Position numbers and translations under genes: made by a program
NCBI GenBank assembly: GCA_040756745.1
Contig: JBFLYO010000017.1
Location: 1 to 64,000, forward strand
Direction of reading: 5' to 3'
DNA: 64,000 nt
Source of the DNA: JBFLYO01 sp040756745
GTDB lineage: Bacteria; Bacteroidota; Ignavibacteria; UBA10030; UBA6906
Notes under the pieces: generated by a model
Database searches by the model: none
What the model was told of the DNA's origin: nothing
The model's input: the letters and a program-made list of their open reading frames with translations, nothing else
In this document: one piece after another, positions 43,724 to 52,433 of the stretch
How positions within the stretch are numbered: position 1 is the stretch's first letter
How the letters are laid out: the number at the start of each line of letters is the position of its first letter

Positions 43724-45133
43724 CTACCGATACCCGGGGAGGAAATCGCGCTCTGCCCTGAACATTTCCAACGTCATTGCGCTGATCTCCGCAGGACTGA
43801 GGACCGCCGCGGTCAGAGGATCGAGGAGGAGGGCCTGGATTGCCGCTTCCTTGCTCTTCTCCATCGCCGCCCGCACAGCCATGTCGAACATCCTCATGTT
43901 CCAGTCGCATAGTGCAGCCATCTGCGGCGGGAGCATCCCGAAGGGGATGGGCCTGATGCCGTTGCGGTCGGCGAGGCACGCCACCTCTACGCATCCGTCG
44001 TGCGGCAGGTTGCCGACAAGGGGGCCTGACCCTGACGTGCTGTTCATGACGTTCCCGTGGAAGCGGAAGGGCACGTCCTTCTCGCGTGCCTCGATGATCC
44101 AGCTCGCATACTCGAGACTCCGCGGCCAGTCCGGCGAGAGTTTCCCTTCCACCATCTTCTTCCTTTCCCTGTCGGCCGCTTTCCTCCATCCCGGCCATTC
44201 ACGGGCGTAAAACCCTGACCCCCCTTCATATCCGCTCCGACAATATCTGCGGATCAGGTCCCTGCGCTTCCGGTAGTACGGGAGATACTCCGAAAGATGA
44301 CCGCTCGATTCCGTCGGGAAAGCTCCGAAGTGGAGCATGATGTCTTTGCGGACGAGATCGACCGCATCATCAGGATCCGCAGGAGTCCCGTGCAAATCCT
44401 TTCGTGCCTTCTCCATCAGAAACGGATAAAGGTTCTTCCCCTTATGCACAAGACTGGTGAACCACGCGAGATGATTGATCCCGGCGCATTCCCACAGCAT
44501 TTCTTCATACTCCACTTCTGCGCGGTGCGCGAGCAGACGGCTCGTGGCCTGGACCGAATGGCAGAGCCCGACAAAGGGGAGCCGGCTCGACCGGCCGGCG
44601 GCGAGACACAGCATGTTCATGGGATTCGTGTAATTCAGCACGAGCGCATCGGGTGCCAGCTCTTCCGCGTCGCGCAGGATGTCGAGCCAGACGGGAATCG
44701 TGCGAAGCCCCTTGAACAGCCCGCCGGGCCCGATCGTGTCGCCGATACACTGGTCGATGCCGTAGCGGGCCGGGATGTCATTGTCGTGTCGGACGCATTC
44801 CACGCCGCTCACTTCTATGCAGTTGATCAGATAATCCGTCCCGGGCAGGAGCCTCCGACGTGACGGAGACGCCTTCACAGTCCACCCAGTGCGGCCAAGT
44901 CGTTCAACGAGAATCCGGATGACGTTGGTGATCATGGCGAGGCGGTCCCGGTCGATGTCGACCAGCCGAATCTCTCCGCCATCAAGACCGGGGATCCGGA
45001 GGATGTCGTTCATCAGTCGCGGCGTGAACCAGCTGCCAGCCCCGAGCATGGTGACGGTGAAGGGTCGCCTCACCTTGCCGGGAAATCCCTTCGCCGGCGG
45101 CTCATGAGTGGGGGATGAATGAGATGTTGCCAT
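43724..45133 (-). CDS. GH4-family NAD/Mn-dependent glycosidase (alpha-galactosidase/alpha-glucosidase type)
   Basis: A 469-residue family 4 glycoside hydrolase. NAD fold FTVTMLGAGSWFTPRLMNDI near residue 25, NYTNPMNMLCLA, the metal cysteine in VGLCHSVQATS and metal histidine in CAGINHLAWFT are the family signature. GH4 enzymes use a redox-elimination mechanism with NAD+ and Mn2+ and act on alpha- or beta-glycosides, often phosphorylated; the substrate here is unclear. Long upstream open frame (75 codons) is not family-like; ATG 45133 chosen. Divergent from the AGE epimerase gene. Confidence 0.92.
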   Translation of the reverse strand: MATSHSSPTHEPPAKGFPGKVRRPFTVTMLGAGSWFTPRLMNDILRIPGLDGGEIRLVDIDRDRLAMITNVIRILVERLGRTGWTVKASPSRRRLLPGTDYLINCIEVSGVECVRHDNDIPARYGIDQCIGDTIGPGGLFKGLRTIPVWLDILRDAEELAPDALVLNYTNPMNMLCLAAGRSSRLPFVGLCHSVQATSRLLAHRAEVEYEEMLWECAGINHLAWFTSLVHKGKNLYPFLMEKARKDLHGTPADPDDAVDLVRKDIMLHFGAFPTESSGHLSEYLPYYRKRRDLIRRYCRSGYEGGSGFYAREWPGWRKAADRERKKMVEGKLSPDWPRSLEYASWIIEAREKDVPFRFHGNVMNSTSGSGPLVGNLPHDGCVEVACLADRNGIRPIPFGMLPPQMAALCDWNMRMFDMAVRAAMEKSKEAAIQALLLDPLTAAVLSPAEISAMTLEMFRAERDFLPGYR

Positions 45134-45273
45134 GGCGGAATGCAGAATGAGGGAAAAGACGCGACTGCGGAAAACTATAAAAGCCGCGCAGAAGAAGCAA
45201 GGGAACGTCTCGCGATTCGCACGAGAACTGTTTTTTTCGTATCGTCCACACATACCTCCAGGAAGTACCGCAG

Positions 45274-46464
45274 ATGACTGATTCCTCACCGGCCCTCCCC
45301 GGCTTCGATGAACTGCACGTTCTTTACCGCTCGATGCTGACCGACAACGTGCTGCCATTCTGGGAGAAGAACTCCATTGACACCGAGGGAGGCGGATACT
45401 TCAGTTGCCTCGACCGCAAAGGGAGGGTGTACGATACCGACAAGTTCGTATGGCTTCAGGCACGCCAGGCATGGACATTTGCCATGGCGTTCAACCGCCT
45501 TGAGCCCCGTCCCCGATGGCTTGAAATTGCCCGGCACGGGATCGAGTTTCTCAAGGCGCACGGGAGGGACGAGGAGGGGAACTGGTACTTTGCACTGACG
45601 CGCGAGGGCGCGCCGCTCGTTCAGCCGTACAATCTGTTTTCAGACTGTTTTGCCGCGATGGCGTTTGCGCAGTTTGCCCGGGCTGCACGAGACGACGGGG
45701 CGGCCGAGATCGCCGTACGGACGTACCGCAACATCCTCGGCCGGAAGGATAATCCCAAGGGAAAATACAACAAATTGGTCCAGGGCACGCGGCCGCTTCA
45801 ATCGTTTGCCATTCCGATGATCCTGCTCAACCTGACGATGGAGATGGAGCGACTACTGCCTCCCGAGGAAACTGAGGAGATCCTCAGCACATCAGCCGGC
45901 GAAATCTCTGAACGGTTCCTCGACCGCGCGCTGGGGGTCGCGCGGGAGCACGTTGCACCCGACGGCACGCACGTCGATTCGTTCGAAGGGCGGCTGGTGA
46001 ATCCCGGGCACACGATCGAGGGGACATGGTTTCTGATGGACTACGCCCGACGGTCGCTGAATACGAAGCTCATCAACGTCGCGGTCAGGACGTTGCTCTC
46101 CTCGTTGCGTTTCGGCTGGGACGATCTTTACGGCGGGATCTTCTATTTCCTTGATGCCGAGGGGAGGCCGCCATTACAATTGGAGTGGGATCAGAAGCTT
46201 TGGTGGGTGCACATCGAGGCCCTGGTAGCGCTGTCCATGGCCTACGAGCTCACGAAGAACAAGGACTGCCTCGCGTGGCTCACACGGGTCCATGACTACA
46301 CCTGGAAGCACTTCCCCGACCCAGAGCACGGCGAGTGGTTCGGGTATCTCAACCGGAGGGGGGAGGTGTACTTACCGATCAAGGGAGGGAAATGGAAGGG
46401 CTGCTTCCATGTGCCGAGAGGACTGTACCTGTGTGCAGAAATCTATCAGAGACTGGCGTTGTGA
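45274..46464 (+). CDS. AGE-family sugar 2-epimerase (N-acylglucosamine 2-epimerase-like)
   Basis: A 396-residue (alpha/alpha)6-barrel epimerase. Recognisable segments are GGGYFSCLDRKGRVYDTDKF, VWLQARQAWTFA, NPGHTIEGTWFLMDYA (active-site His and Glu), KLWWVHIEALVAL (His), and KGCFHVPRGLYLC at the end (His). AGE enzymes interconvert N-acetylglucosamine/mannosamine or act on disaccharides such as cellobiose. No signal peptide. Its neighbour on the opposite strand is a GH4 glycosidase, so a shared sugar catabolism is possible. Confidence 0.92.
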   Translation: MTDSSPALPGFDELHVLYRSMLTDNVLPFWEKNSIDTEGGGYFSCLDRKGRVYDTDKFVWLQARQAWTFAMAFNRLEPRPRWLEIARHGIEFLKAHGRDEEGNWYFALTREGAPLVQPYNLFSDCFAAMAFAQFARAARDDGAAEIAVRTYRNILGRKDNPKGKYNKLVQGTRPLQSFAIPMILLNLTMEMERLLPPEETEEILSTSAGEISERFLDRALGVAREHVAPDGTHVDSFEGRLVNPGHTIEGTWFLMDYARRSLNTKLINVAVRTLLSSLRFGWDDLYGGIFYFLDAEGRPPLQLEWDQKLWWVHIEALVALSMAYELTKNKDCLAWLTRVHDYTWKHFPDPEHGEWFGYLNRRGEVYLPIKGGKWKGCFHVPRGLYLCAEIYQRLAL

Positions 46465-46506
46465 ATTGCGGAATGGGGATTGCGGGTTGCGGAATAGTGA
46501 ATACGA
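46465..46506. repeat. Degenerate heptanucleotide tandem repeat
   Basis: Beginning right after the AGE epimerase stop: attgcgg, aatgggg, attgcgg, gttgcgg, aatagtg, aatacga, six successive 7-bp words in register. The word ATTGCGG recurs in the other heptad tracts of this window. Confidence 0.75.
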
Positions 46507-46535
46507 ATGAACGTCAATTGTGAAACACGGGTCCC

Positions 46536-47768
46536 ATGAACGCCGCCGACGGTTCTGTCCTTCTTTTGAAACTCGATCTCATCCAGACCCTTGCCGTCGG
46601 TGCGGCCCTTTTCTACATCGGCGTGCTGGCAAAGCGGACCATTCCGATACTCACAAAGCTGAATATCCCTTCTGCGGTAATCGGAGGCTTGTTGTTCGCA
46701 GCCCTGATGCTCCTCGCGCGAGACCGTTTACTCAATGTTCAGCTCGACACTGCCGCACAGCCACTTTTTATGGTGGCCTTTTTCACGACGATCGGCATGC
46801 AGGCAAGTCTGCCGCTTCTCCTCACCGGCGGCGTAAACGTGGCCAAGTTCCTCGCCATCGCCAGCATCTTCTGTTTCGTGCAAAACTTCCTCGGGATGGG
46901 AATCGCCATGCTCTTCGGGATTCATCCGTTGGCGGGCGTCGTGGCTGGATCTGTCACACTGGTTGGAGGCCCTGCGACCGGACTTGCGTTTGCCCCGCTG
47001 TTCGAACAGGCGGGGGTGGCGGGAGCCGGATCGCTGGCGATCACTGCCGCGACATTCGGGATAGTCTGCGGAGGTGTCATCGGCGGGCCAGCGGGCACCT
47101 GGTTAATCAGGAAACACGGGTTACGGGCATCCATGGCGGGTGCACGGAAGGAACTCGCGAGGGAGCTGCACGACCGCCCGGAAGTCCTTGCGGTAGAGGT
47201 GGAGCGGGAAGATTCGAATCTTGCACTCAATATGATCGTAGCCGGTGTCGCGATGGGCCTGGGAAGCATTGTCAGCGGGTTCTTCCAGTCGCTGGGATGG
47301 ACATTGCCCGCCTACATCGGCGCCATGCTGGTGGCGTCCCTCCTGCGCAACGTCGATGACGCCACGGGATGGCTCAAGATCGACAGGCACGCCATGGAAG
47401 TCATCGGCGGGATCTCGCTGAACATCTTCCTGGTGGTCGCGCTTATGGACCTGAAGACGTGGGAACTCCTTTCCCTGGCCATTCCCCTCCTTTCCATCCT
47501 CGCCGCTCAGGTTCTGGTAATCGTGCTCTTTGTCATCACGATTGGCTACCGCGTGATGGGCAGAGACTACGATTCCGCCGTGATGGCAGGGGGGTTCATT
47601 GGTTTCGCGTTGGGGACAACCGCCAACGCCATTGCAAACATGAGGACACTCGTTGGGAGCTTCGGCCCATCCCCTCAGGCGTTCATCGTGGTCCCCATGG
47701 TAGGCGCGTTCTTCATCGATTTCACGAACGCGTTGGTCATCGTCTGGTTTCTTAACTGGCTCAGGTAA
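46536..47768 (+). CDS. gltS: Sodium/glutamate symporter GltS
   Basis: A 410-residue membrane protein with about 10-12 helices and an internal repeat. The motifs LNIPSAVIGGLLFA near residue 45, HPLAGVVAGSVTLVGGPATG and the second-half GGFIGFALGTTANAIANMRTL (re-entrant loops with the Na+-dependent glutamate binding residues) match the ESS family. It takes up glutamate with sodium. The start ATG lacks a strong Shine-Dalgarno; the sequence upstream is a heptad repeat tract. Confidence 0.94.
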   Translation: MNAADGSVLLLKLDLIQTLAVGAALFYIGVLAKRTIPILTKLNIPSAVIGGLLFAALMLLARDRLLNVQLDTAAQPLFMVAFFTTIGMQASLPLLLTGGVNVAKFLAIASIFCFVQNFLGMGIAMLFGIHPLAGVVAGSVTLVGGPATGLAFAPLFEQAGVAGAGSLAITAATFGIVCGGVIGGPAGTWLIRKHGLRASMAGARKELARELHDRPEVLAVEVEREDSNLALNMIVAGVAMGLGSIVSGFFQSLGWTLPAYIGAMLVASLLRNVDDATGWLKIDRHAMEVIGGISLNIFLVVALMDLKTWELLSLAIPLLSILAAQVLVIVLFVITIGYRVMGRDYDSAVMAGGFIGFALGTTANAIANMRTLVGSFGPSPQAFIVVPMVGAFFIDFTNALVIVWFLNWLR

Positions 47769-47780
47769 CAGCGGAGAACC

Positions 47781-47833
47781 AATTGACGATTGACAATTGA
47801 CAATGGACTATTGACAATGAGGAGTGCTGATTG
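47781..47833. repeat. Degenerate heptanucleotide tandem repeat adjoining tRNA-Ser
   Basis: Register of seven: aattgac, gattgac, aattgac, aatggac, tattgac, aatgagg, agtgctg, attgcgg, the last running directly into the 3' end of the tRNA-Ser gene at 47834. It lies between the gltS stop and the tRNA gene. Confidence 0.8.
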
Positions 47834-47916
47834 CGGAGAGCACAGGATTCGAACCTGTAAGCCCTTGCGGGCGCCGGTTTTCAAGACCGGTGCAATAGCC
47901 GTTCTGCCAGCTCTCC
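47834..47916 (-). tRNA. tRNA-Ser (anticodon UGA)
   Basis: An 83-nt class II tRNA on the minus strand. Acceptor arms GGAGAGC (47916-47910) and GCTCTCC (47841-47835), discriminator G at 47834. Anticodon stem CCGGT/ACCGG with loop CTTGAAA gives anticodon TGA for serine UCA codons. The T-arm ACAGG-TTCGAAT-CCTGT and a long variable arm (GCCCGCAAGGGC) are typical of tRNA-Ser. The CCA end is not encoded. Confidence 0.93.
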
Positions 47917-47923
47917 AATTGCT

Positions 47924-47957
47924 GGGCCCTGAGCCCGCCGAAGGCGAGTCGAAGGGC
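47924..47957. repeat. Dispersed palindromic element in the tRNA leader
   Basis: GGGCCCTGAGCC...GAGTCGAAGGGC: outer arms GCCCT/AGGGC with an inner CGCC-gaa-GGCG hairpin. The CCCTGAG...GTCGAAGGG arrangement is like short dispersed repeats of many environmental bacterial genomes (general recollection). It lies between the predicted tRNA promoter and the tRNA 5' end. Confidence 0.55.
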
Positions 47958-47969
47958 AAGTTCACCCAA

Positions 47970-47998
47970 AATATACGGGTTCATCCGTCATTCCGCAA
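47970..47998 (-). promoter_or_regulatory. Possible promoter of tRNA-Ser
   Basis: On the minus strand TTGCGG (47998-47993), 17-bp spacer, TATATT (47975-47970), 54 bp before the mature tRNA. The -35 hexamer is itself part of a GATTGCGG heptad word. Confidence 0.4.
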
Positions 47999-48030
47999 TC
48001 CACCAATTGATTCTTCCTCGCTGTCACTGT

Positions 48031-48059
48031 CCGCACTCCGCACTCCGCACTCCGCAATC
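48031..48059. repeat. Heptanucleotide tandem repeat at the stop of the PLP decarboxylase gene
   Basis: ccgcact three times then ccgcaat (48031-48058), ending directly at the TAG stop (48062-48060) of the leftward PLP decarboxylase gene. Read on the minus strand it is GATTGCG GAGTGCG GAGTGCG GAGTGCG, the same ATTGCGG word as in the other tracts. Confidence 0.8.
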
Positions 48060-49520
48060 CTACTCCAGCTCTCTCCCAATCCTCAACACTTCCCTCACCA
48101 GGATGTCGAAATCCTCGAATCTGCTCCTGTGGTTCGTTATCGCAACCCTCAGCGCGTACGAGTCCCCTAGCATCGTGTAGGACGGCGCAGCGACGCCGCT
48201 CTCGTGAAGCCGGAGCAGGAGCTCCTTATTCAGCTCATTGAGCGAAGGCGTGCCTCGCGTCTTACCGGTATACCTGAAGCATACTATATTAAGAGGGACC
48301 GGAGCAAGGAGCTCGAGCTCGGCTTCCTTTCTAACAAGTCCTTCCACGTAATGCGCCTGCTCGACATTCTGCCGGATCAGCCGTCCGAATCTCTTTATCC
48401 CATGTTCCTTGATGCACATCCATACTTTGAGCGCGCGGAATCCTCGCGATAACTGAACCCCGTAATCGCTGAACCAGAGGTCGCTCCCGCCGATACCGCG
48501 AGTGGTGTGCTCCAGGTAGTCAGGTGTCAGCGTGAAAGCATGAAGGTGCGTCGACGCATCGCGCACGAGTGTGCATCCCACCTCGTATGGCAGATACATC
48601 CACTTGTGCATGTCAAACGCGAGCGAGTCGGCGAGTACCATCCCCTTCACCACGGATTGGAGTGAAGGCGAGAGTGCCGCCAGGGCGCCGAATGCACCGT
48701 CGATGTGGAACCAAAGCCGCTCCTCGATGCAAATGGCAGCCAGCGCTTCCAGGTCGTCGGAAGCGCCGGTGTTGACTGTCCCGGCACAACCGATGATGCA
48801 GAGCGGGCGCATGCCGCGTGACCGGTCTTCCCGGATTTTCGCACGTAGCGCCTGAAGGTCGATCGCATATTCCCTGGAAACCGGTATCCTGCGCAAGGCA
48901 TTATTGCCGAAGCCGAGGATCTCGACGCTCTTTTGGACAGAGCTGTGCACCTCCGACGAAGCATAGAGAGTCATTGGTGGCTGACCGTTTTGCATCCCTT
49001 CAGCACGCACGTCGAATCCAGCCCTCGCATTCCGCGCGACGGTGAGTCCGATGAGGTTGGCCATCGATCCGCCGCTGACCAGAATGCCGCTTGCACTCGC
49101 TGGAAATCCCATCATTTCCTTGCACCAGTCGATCACCTGCGCCTCGACAAGCCCTCCCGCCTGTGCCAGCCCTCCCTGATTGAGGTTGATACCGGCGGCA
49201 AGCATCTCTGCCAGCATCGCAAATGGAGTCCCATTGCCCATGACCCATCCCCAGAATCGCGGATGAATGTTTCCCGTCGGGTAGGGCAGCACCAGGCGCT
49301 GGAAATCTCTATACACCTGCTCGATACCCTCGGGCTCCATTGGCATCGGAACGCGCAGCGCATCCTTGACCGACTGGGGGATGGGCTGCCAGACCGGCCT
49401 CTCCCTGACCGTCCGGAGGTATTCCATCATATCATCGACCATACGCCGCCCGAGCTCGCTGAGCGCACCCCAGTCCGATGGGTCGAGGCTCTCTTCGCCA
49501 GTTAGCATCGTTTCAGCCAT
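48060..49520 (-). CDS. Group II PLP-dependent amino acid decarboxylase (aromatic-L-amino-acid/tyrosine decarboxylase-like)
   Basis: A 486-residue PLP enzyme. HPRFWGWVMGNGTPFAMLAEML near residue 105, LVSGGSMANLIGLTVARN, the PLP-stacking region LWFHIDGAFGALAALSP and the Schiff-base Lys in LAFDMHKWMYLPYEVGC identify the glutamate/aromatic amino acid decarboxylase family. Members act on tyrosine, tryptophan, DOPA or glutamate; the substrate is not fixed by what I can see. It lies downstream of a TonB-dependent receptor on the same strand, with a heptad tract in between. Confidence 0.9.
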   Translation of the reverse strand: MAETMLTGEESLDPSDWGALSELGRRMVDDMMEYLRTVRERPVWQPIPQSVKDALRVPMPMEPEGIEQVYRDFQRLVLPYPTGNIHPRFWGWVMGNGTPFAMLAEMLAAGINLNQGGLAQAGGLVEAQVIDWCKEMMGFPASASGILVSGGSMANLIGLTVARNARAGFDVRAEGMQNGQPPMTLYASSEVHSSVQKSVEILGFGNNALRRIPVSREYAIDLQALRAKIREDRSRGMRPLCIIGCAGTVNTGASDDLEALAAICIEERLWFHIDGAFGALAALSPSLQSVVKGMVLADSLAFDMHKWMYLPYEVGCTLVRDASTHLHAFTLTPDYLEHTTRGIGGSDLWFSDYGVQLSRGFRALKVWMCIKEHGIKRFGRLIRQNVEQAHYVEGLVRKEAELELLAPVPLNIVCFRYTGKTRGTPSLNELNKELLLRLHESGVAAPSYTMLGDSYALRVAITNHRSRFEDFDILVREVLRIGRELE

Positions 49521-49534
49521 GTCAGCCCTTGCTT

Positions 49535-49604
49535 ATTGCGGATTTGGGACTGCGGATTGCGGAATAAGATGGCTCTCTGACTTCTGACTTCTGATTTCTG
49601 CCTA
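49535..49604. repeat. Degenerate heptanucleotide tandem repeats, two word types
   Basis: attgcgg, atttggg, actgcgg, attgcgg, aataaga, tggctct, then ctgactt, ctgactt, ctgattt, ctgccta, all in one 7-bp register through 70 bp of the gap between the decarboxylase start and the TonB receptor stop. Confidence 0.8.
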
Positions 49605-49626
49605 CTCTTGTTGACCCAAGATCTGC

Positions 49627-51825
49627 CTACAGCCGCACCTCAAGCACCAGTGAAACGCTGCGTGGCGGCATAAGATTCCCGATCAGCTCGACGTAGTTGT
49701 GCTGGAGCGCATTCCGTACAGTTAACGAGGTCGTCAGGACCGCCGCGCCGACGGGAATGTCCGCTCCGAGCCTGGCGTCAACCACGAATATTTCCTGCCG
49801 TTCGTCCCCATCGGGGACCACGCCGGTTTCGACAAGCTCGTCGTCGATCCTGTCGACACGGCTGACGTAGCGGAAATCAATTCCCGCCGTGATCCAGCCG
49901 ACTCTGGCCAACGCCTCAGTATACAGTATGTGCCGTGGGCGGTACTTGAGCAGGTCGTTCTTCGTCCGGTCCTCCGGGTATACGTAGGTGTATCCGAGAC
50001 GGATCATGAGACCCGAACCGAAGAGGCTCAATGTCCCTGACGTTTCGAATCCCCGGATACGCGCTTTGGTCACATTTCTCCACTGGATGACGAGATCCTG
50101 GCCGACCACCGTCAGACCAGGTTCGATGAGGTTCTCAAAATCAGATTCAAATGCTGCGAGATCAAGCATGCCGGTCTCGCCAAGTGTTTGACCTATCCCC
50201 GCCTCGAACGAGGAGCTCCGTTCCGGCTTCAAATCGGTGTTCGGAACACCGGTGACGGGGCCGGATCCCGCAGCGATGAACGCTTCAGCTACTGAAGGGA
50301 CTCTGAACCCCCTCCCGTATGAACAGCGGATGGCGGTCTCCTCCCAGGGACGGTAGACAAGTGCAGCCTTCGGATTGACCTCCACCCGTTCACGTGCAAG
50401 GCCGGCCGATTGAAAGTCACACCGCCCGCCGGCTGTTAGCGTGACCTCCTCGATGAGCCTGATCTCTCCCTGTCCGAACAGGGCGACGCCGCCGATTGTC
50501 CGATGGCCAAGCATATCCCCCCCGATCCGGTCGACGTTCCCGTCTAGGCCGAACGTCAGCGTGTGGAGACCGCCCAGAACGAGAGTGGACGACACCTCGG
50601 CGCGAATGCCATCAACCATCGACTCAGTTCTGCCGGCATCGCCGGTCATCTGAAACCCCCAGTCGGTATGATACCACAAGGCCTTGCCGGTGATCAGAAG
50701 ATCATCAGAGAGAACCCGGCTGTAGATCGCATTCAGATAAAACCGCGTGGATTTGAGATTGTCATCCTCATGGCGCGGAGGGGGGATCAGAGCAGAATCC
50801 AGGCTGCGCCAGTAGAGAAACTGTCCGCTATACTGGTAGAGCATCCCGACATTGAGGGTCAGAGCGCTTGACGCGGAGAACTCCTGTCGCAGCTTCATGA
50901 AGAGGTTATACCGCCGGCGATAGTCGTTCTGACGGTACCCGTCGTCCAGTTGCCTGGCAAGGTGAAACGAGAGCCCGAAATCGTGAAGCTTGCGCGTCAG
51001 CGTGACCGACTGCCCGTTGAAAAACCGTGTCCTGTCGGACCACTTCCATTGATCGAACGAAGGGTTCATATAAAAGCCGGCGTAGGTCCTGACGGTTGTC
51101 GACGGCGACTCCGGAATGGGTTTCGTGATCACGTTGATCACCCCGCCGAGAGCATTTGAACCGTACAGGGCAGAACCTGCTCCCTTGACGACTTCGATAC
51201 GGTCAATCTCCCCCGCAGGGATGGCTTCAAAGATGAGCTCACCAGTGTCCCCCGTGATGAACGGAACTCCGTCCAGCAGCATCAGGACGCGACTTCCGGC
51301 CCCGAGACTGTACCCGCTGGACCCCCGGATGTTGACTTGCGTTCCCGTCATATTCACACCCGGCACGTAACGAAGCGCGTCATCGATCGTCAGCGAATTG
51401 CGGCTCCGAATTCTCTCCGCATCCATGACGGAGACGCTGGCCGGAACATCTTCCAGCGATTGTGCACGCCTGGCCGCCGTCACGACGATTGCTTCCGCCT
51501 GAATCGTGCGCTGTGTCATCGTGATTTCGAGACGAGTCTCCTTGCCCTCTTCTACGACCACATCGTTCCTCGTCTCTCGCTGATAGCCGACCAGGGAGAA
51601 GTGGAGCGTGTATCTTCCCGCGTTCAGATTGGAGATGTTGAACCGTCCCTCCGCATCAGTTGTCGTCCCCCGCACGGTTCCTGCGACAAGCACGGTTGTG
51701 CCGGCAAGCGGTTCGCTCCCAGCGTCCGCGGCGGACGTCACACGACCTGTGATTGAGCCGCCCGATGCGAGCGCATCAGTGGGAATGGCCGCAATCAGCG
51801 CAAACAGAATCTGGGGTTTCAGCAT
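49627..51825 (-). CDS. TonB-dependent outer-membrane receptor
   Basis: A 732-residue receptor. Signal peptide (LFALIAAIPTDALASG), a carboxypeptidase-regulatory-like domain (SITGRVTSAADAGSEPLAGTTVLV... GRYTLHFSLVGYQRETR, about 22-100), the plug (TIDDALRYVPGVNMTGTQVNIRGSSGYSLGAGSRVLMLLDGVP, EIDRIEVVKGAGSALYGSNALGGVINVIT) and a 22-strand barrel ending SVSLVLEVRL. The added N-terminal domain is typical of Bacteroidota-like receptors. Ligand unknown; the size suits siderophore, vitamin B12 or metal-type receptors. No SusD partner is adjacent. Confidence 0.94.
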   Translation of the reverse strand: MLKPQILFALIAAIPTDALASGGSITGRVTSAADAGSEPLAGTTVLVAGTVRGTTTDAEGRFNISNLNAGRYTLHFSLVGYQRETRNDVVVEEGKETRLEITMTQRTIQAEAIVVTAARRAQSLEDVPASVSVMDAERIRSRNSLTIDDALRYVPGVNMTGTQVNIRGSSGYSLGAGSRVLMLLDGVPFITGDTGELIFEAIPAGEIDRIEVVKGAGSALYGSNALGGVINVITKPIPESPSTTVRTYAGFYMNPSFDQWKWSDRTRFFNGQSVTLTRKLHDFGLSFHLARQLDDGYRQNDYRRRYNLFMKLRQEFSASSALTLNVGMLYQYSGQFLYWRSLDSALIPPPRHEDDNLKSTRFYLNAIYSRVLSDDLLITGKALWYHTDWGFQMTGDAGRTESMVDGIRAEVSSTLVLGGLHTLTFGLDGNVDRIGGDMLGHRTIGGVALFGQGEIRLIEEVTLTAGGRCDFQSAGLARERVEVNPKAALVYRPWEETAIRCSYGRGFRVPSVAEAFIAAGSGPVTGVPNTDLKPERSSSFEAGIGQTLGETGMLDLAAFESDFENLIEPGLTVVGQDLVIQWRNVTKARIRGFETSGTLSLFGSGLMIRLGYTYVYPEDRTKNDLLKYRPRHILYTEALARVGWITAGIDFRYVSRVDRIDDELVETGVVPDGDERQEIFVVDARLGADIPVGAAVLTTSLTVRNALQHNYVELIGNLMPPRSVSLVLEVRL

Positions 51826-51923
51826 TTAGGATATCGGATTGCGGATCGCTCGATGGAAATGCGAGGAGAAGATCTAAACCTCACTTCTCAACGGCATCAA
51901 CGAAGGGATCGGCATCCTCCCGA

Positions 51924-52433
51924 TTACCGCATTTTTCCCCACATCCAACTCCCCCATAGTCCCTGCACTGCAAGCCGTTCAGGGAGGCGGATGCCGTTCT
52001 GCTTGAGGGCAAGCATGATCTGGCCCCGGTGATGCGATTCGTGTGAGATAAGGTACCCCATCCACCGCAGGGCCTGACGGCCGAAGGCTCGCGGGGTTCC
52101 TTTCCCCTTGAGCGAGTGGGCGATGAATCGGCTGACAGCCTTTCCCGAACTCGCGAACGCCGATCGAAGCCTTGCCCGTGACGGACGAGACATCTTCCCC
52201 GTCGATTTCCCCGGCCGCTTCCCCGTCCGATGATAGTAGAGCCACCCAAGCCGGATCCGGTTCATGTGGACGAGCTGTTCCGCTACGGTGCGCCCGCGGG
52301 AGCCAGAGGGAACTGCAGCGAACCCTTCGGCAGGGAGTTCCGCGATCAGCAGGAGCGTAATCCCGTTGTGCACCTTCCACATCGCGAGCGCCTGATCGGC
52401 CACTTCGCCACTGCTCAGGGCATGTCTGGTCAT
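51924..52433 (-). CDS. DinB-family protein
   Basis: A 169-residue four-helix-bundle protein of the DinB/YfiT type. Metal-ligand histidines lie in EQLVHMNRIRL and in LISHESHHRGQIM, the signature of the superfamily. Such proteins often serve as thiol-dependent S-transferases (bacillithiol or mycothiol) or are of unknown role. Its start overlaps the M19 dipeptidase end by 4 bp (ATGA), so the two are coupled. Confidence 0.85.
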   Translation of the reverse strand: MTRHALSSGEVADQALAMWKVHNGITLLLIAELPAEGFAAVPSGSRGRTVAEQLVHMNRIRLGWLYYHRTGKRPGKSTGKMSRPSRARLRSAFASSGKAVSRFIAHSLKGKGTPRAFGRQALRWMGYLISHESHHRGQIMLALKQNGIRLPERLAVQGLWGSWMWGKMR

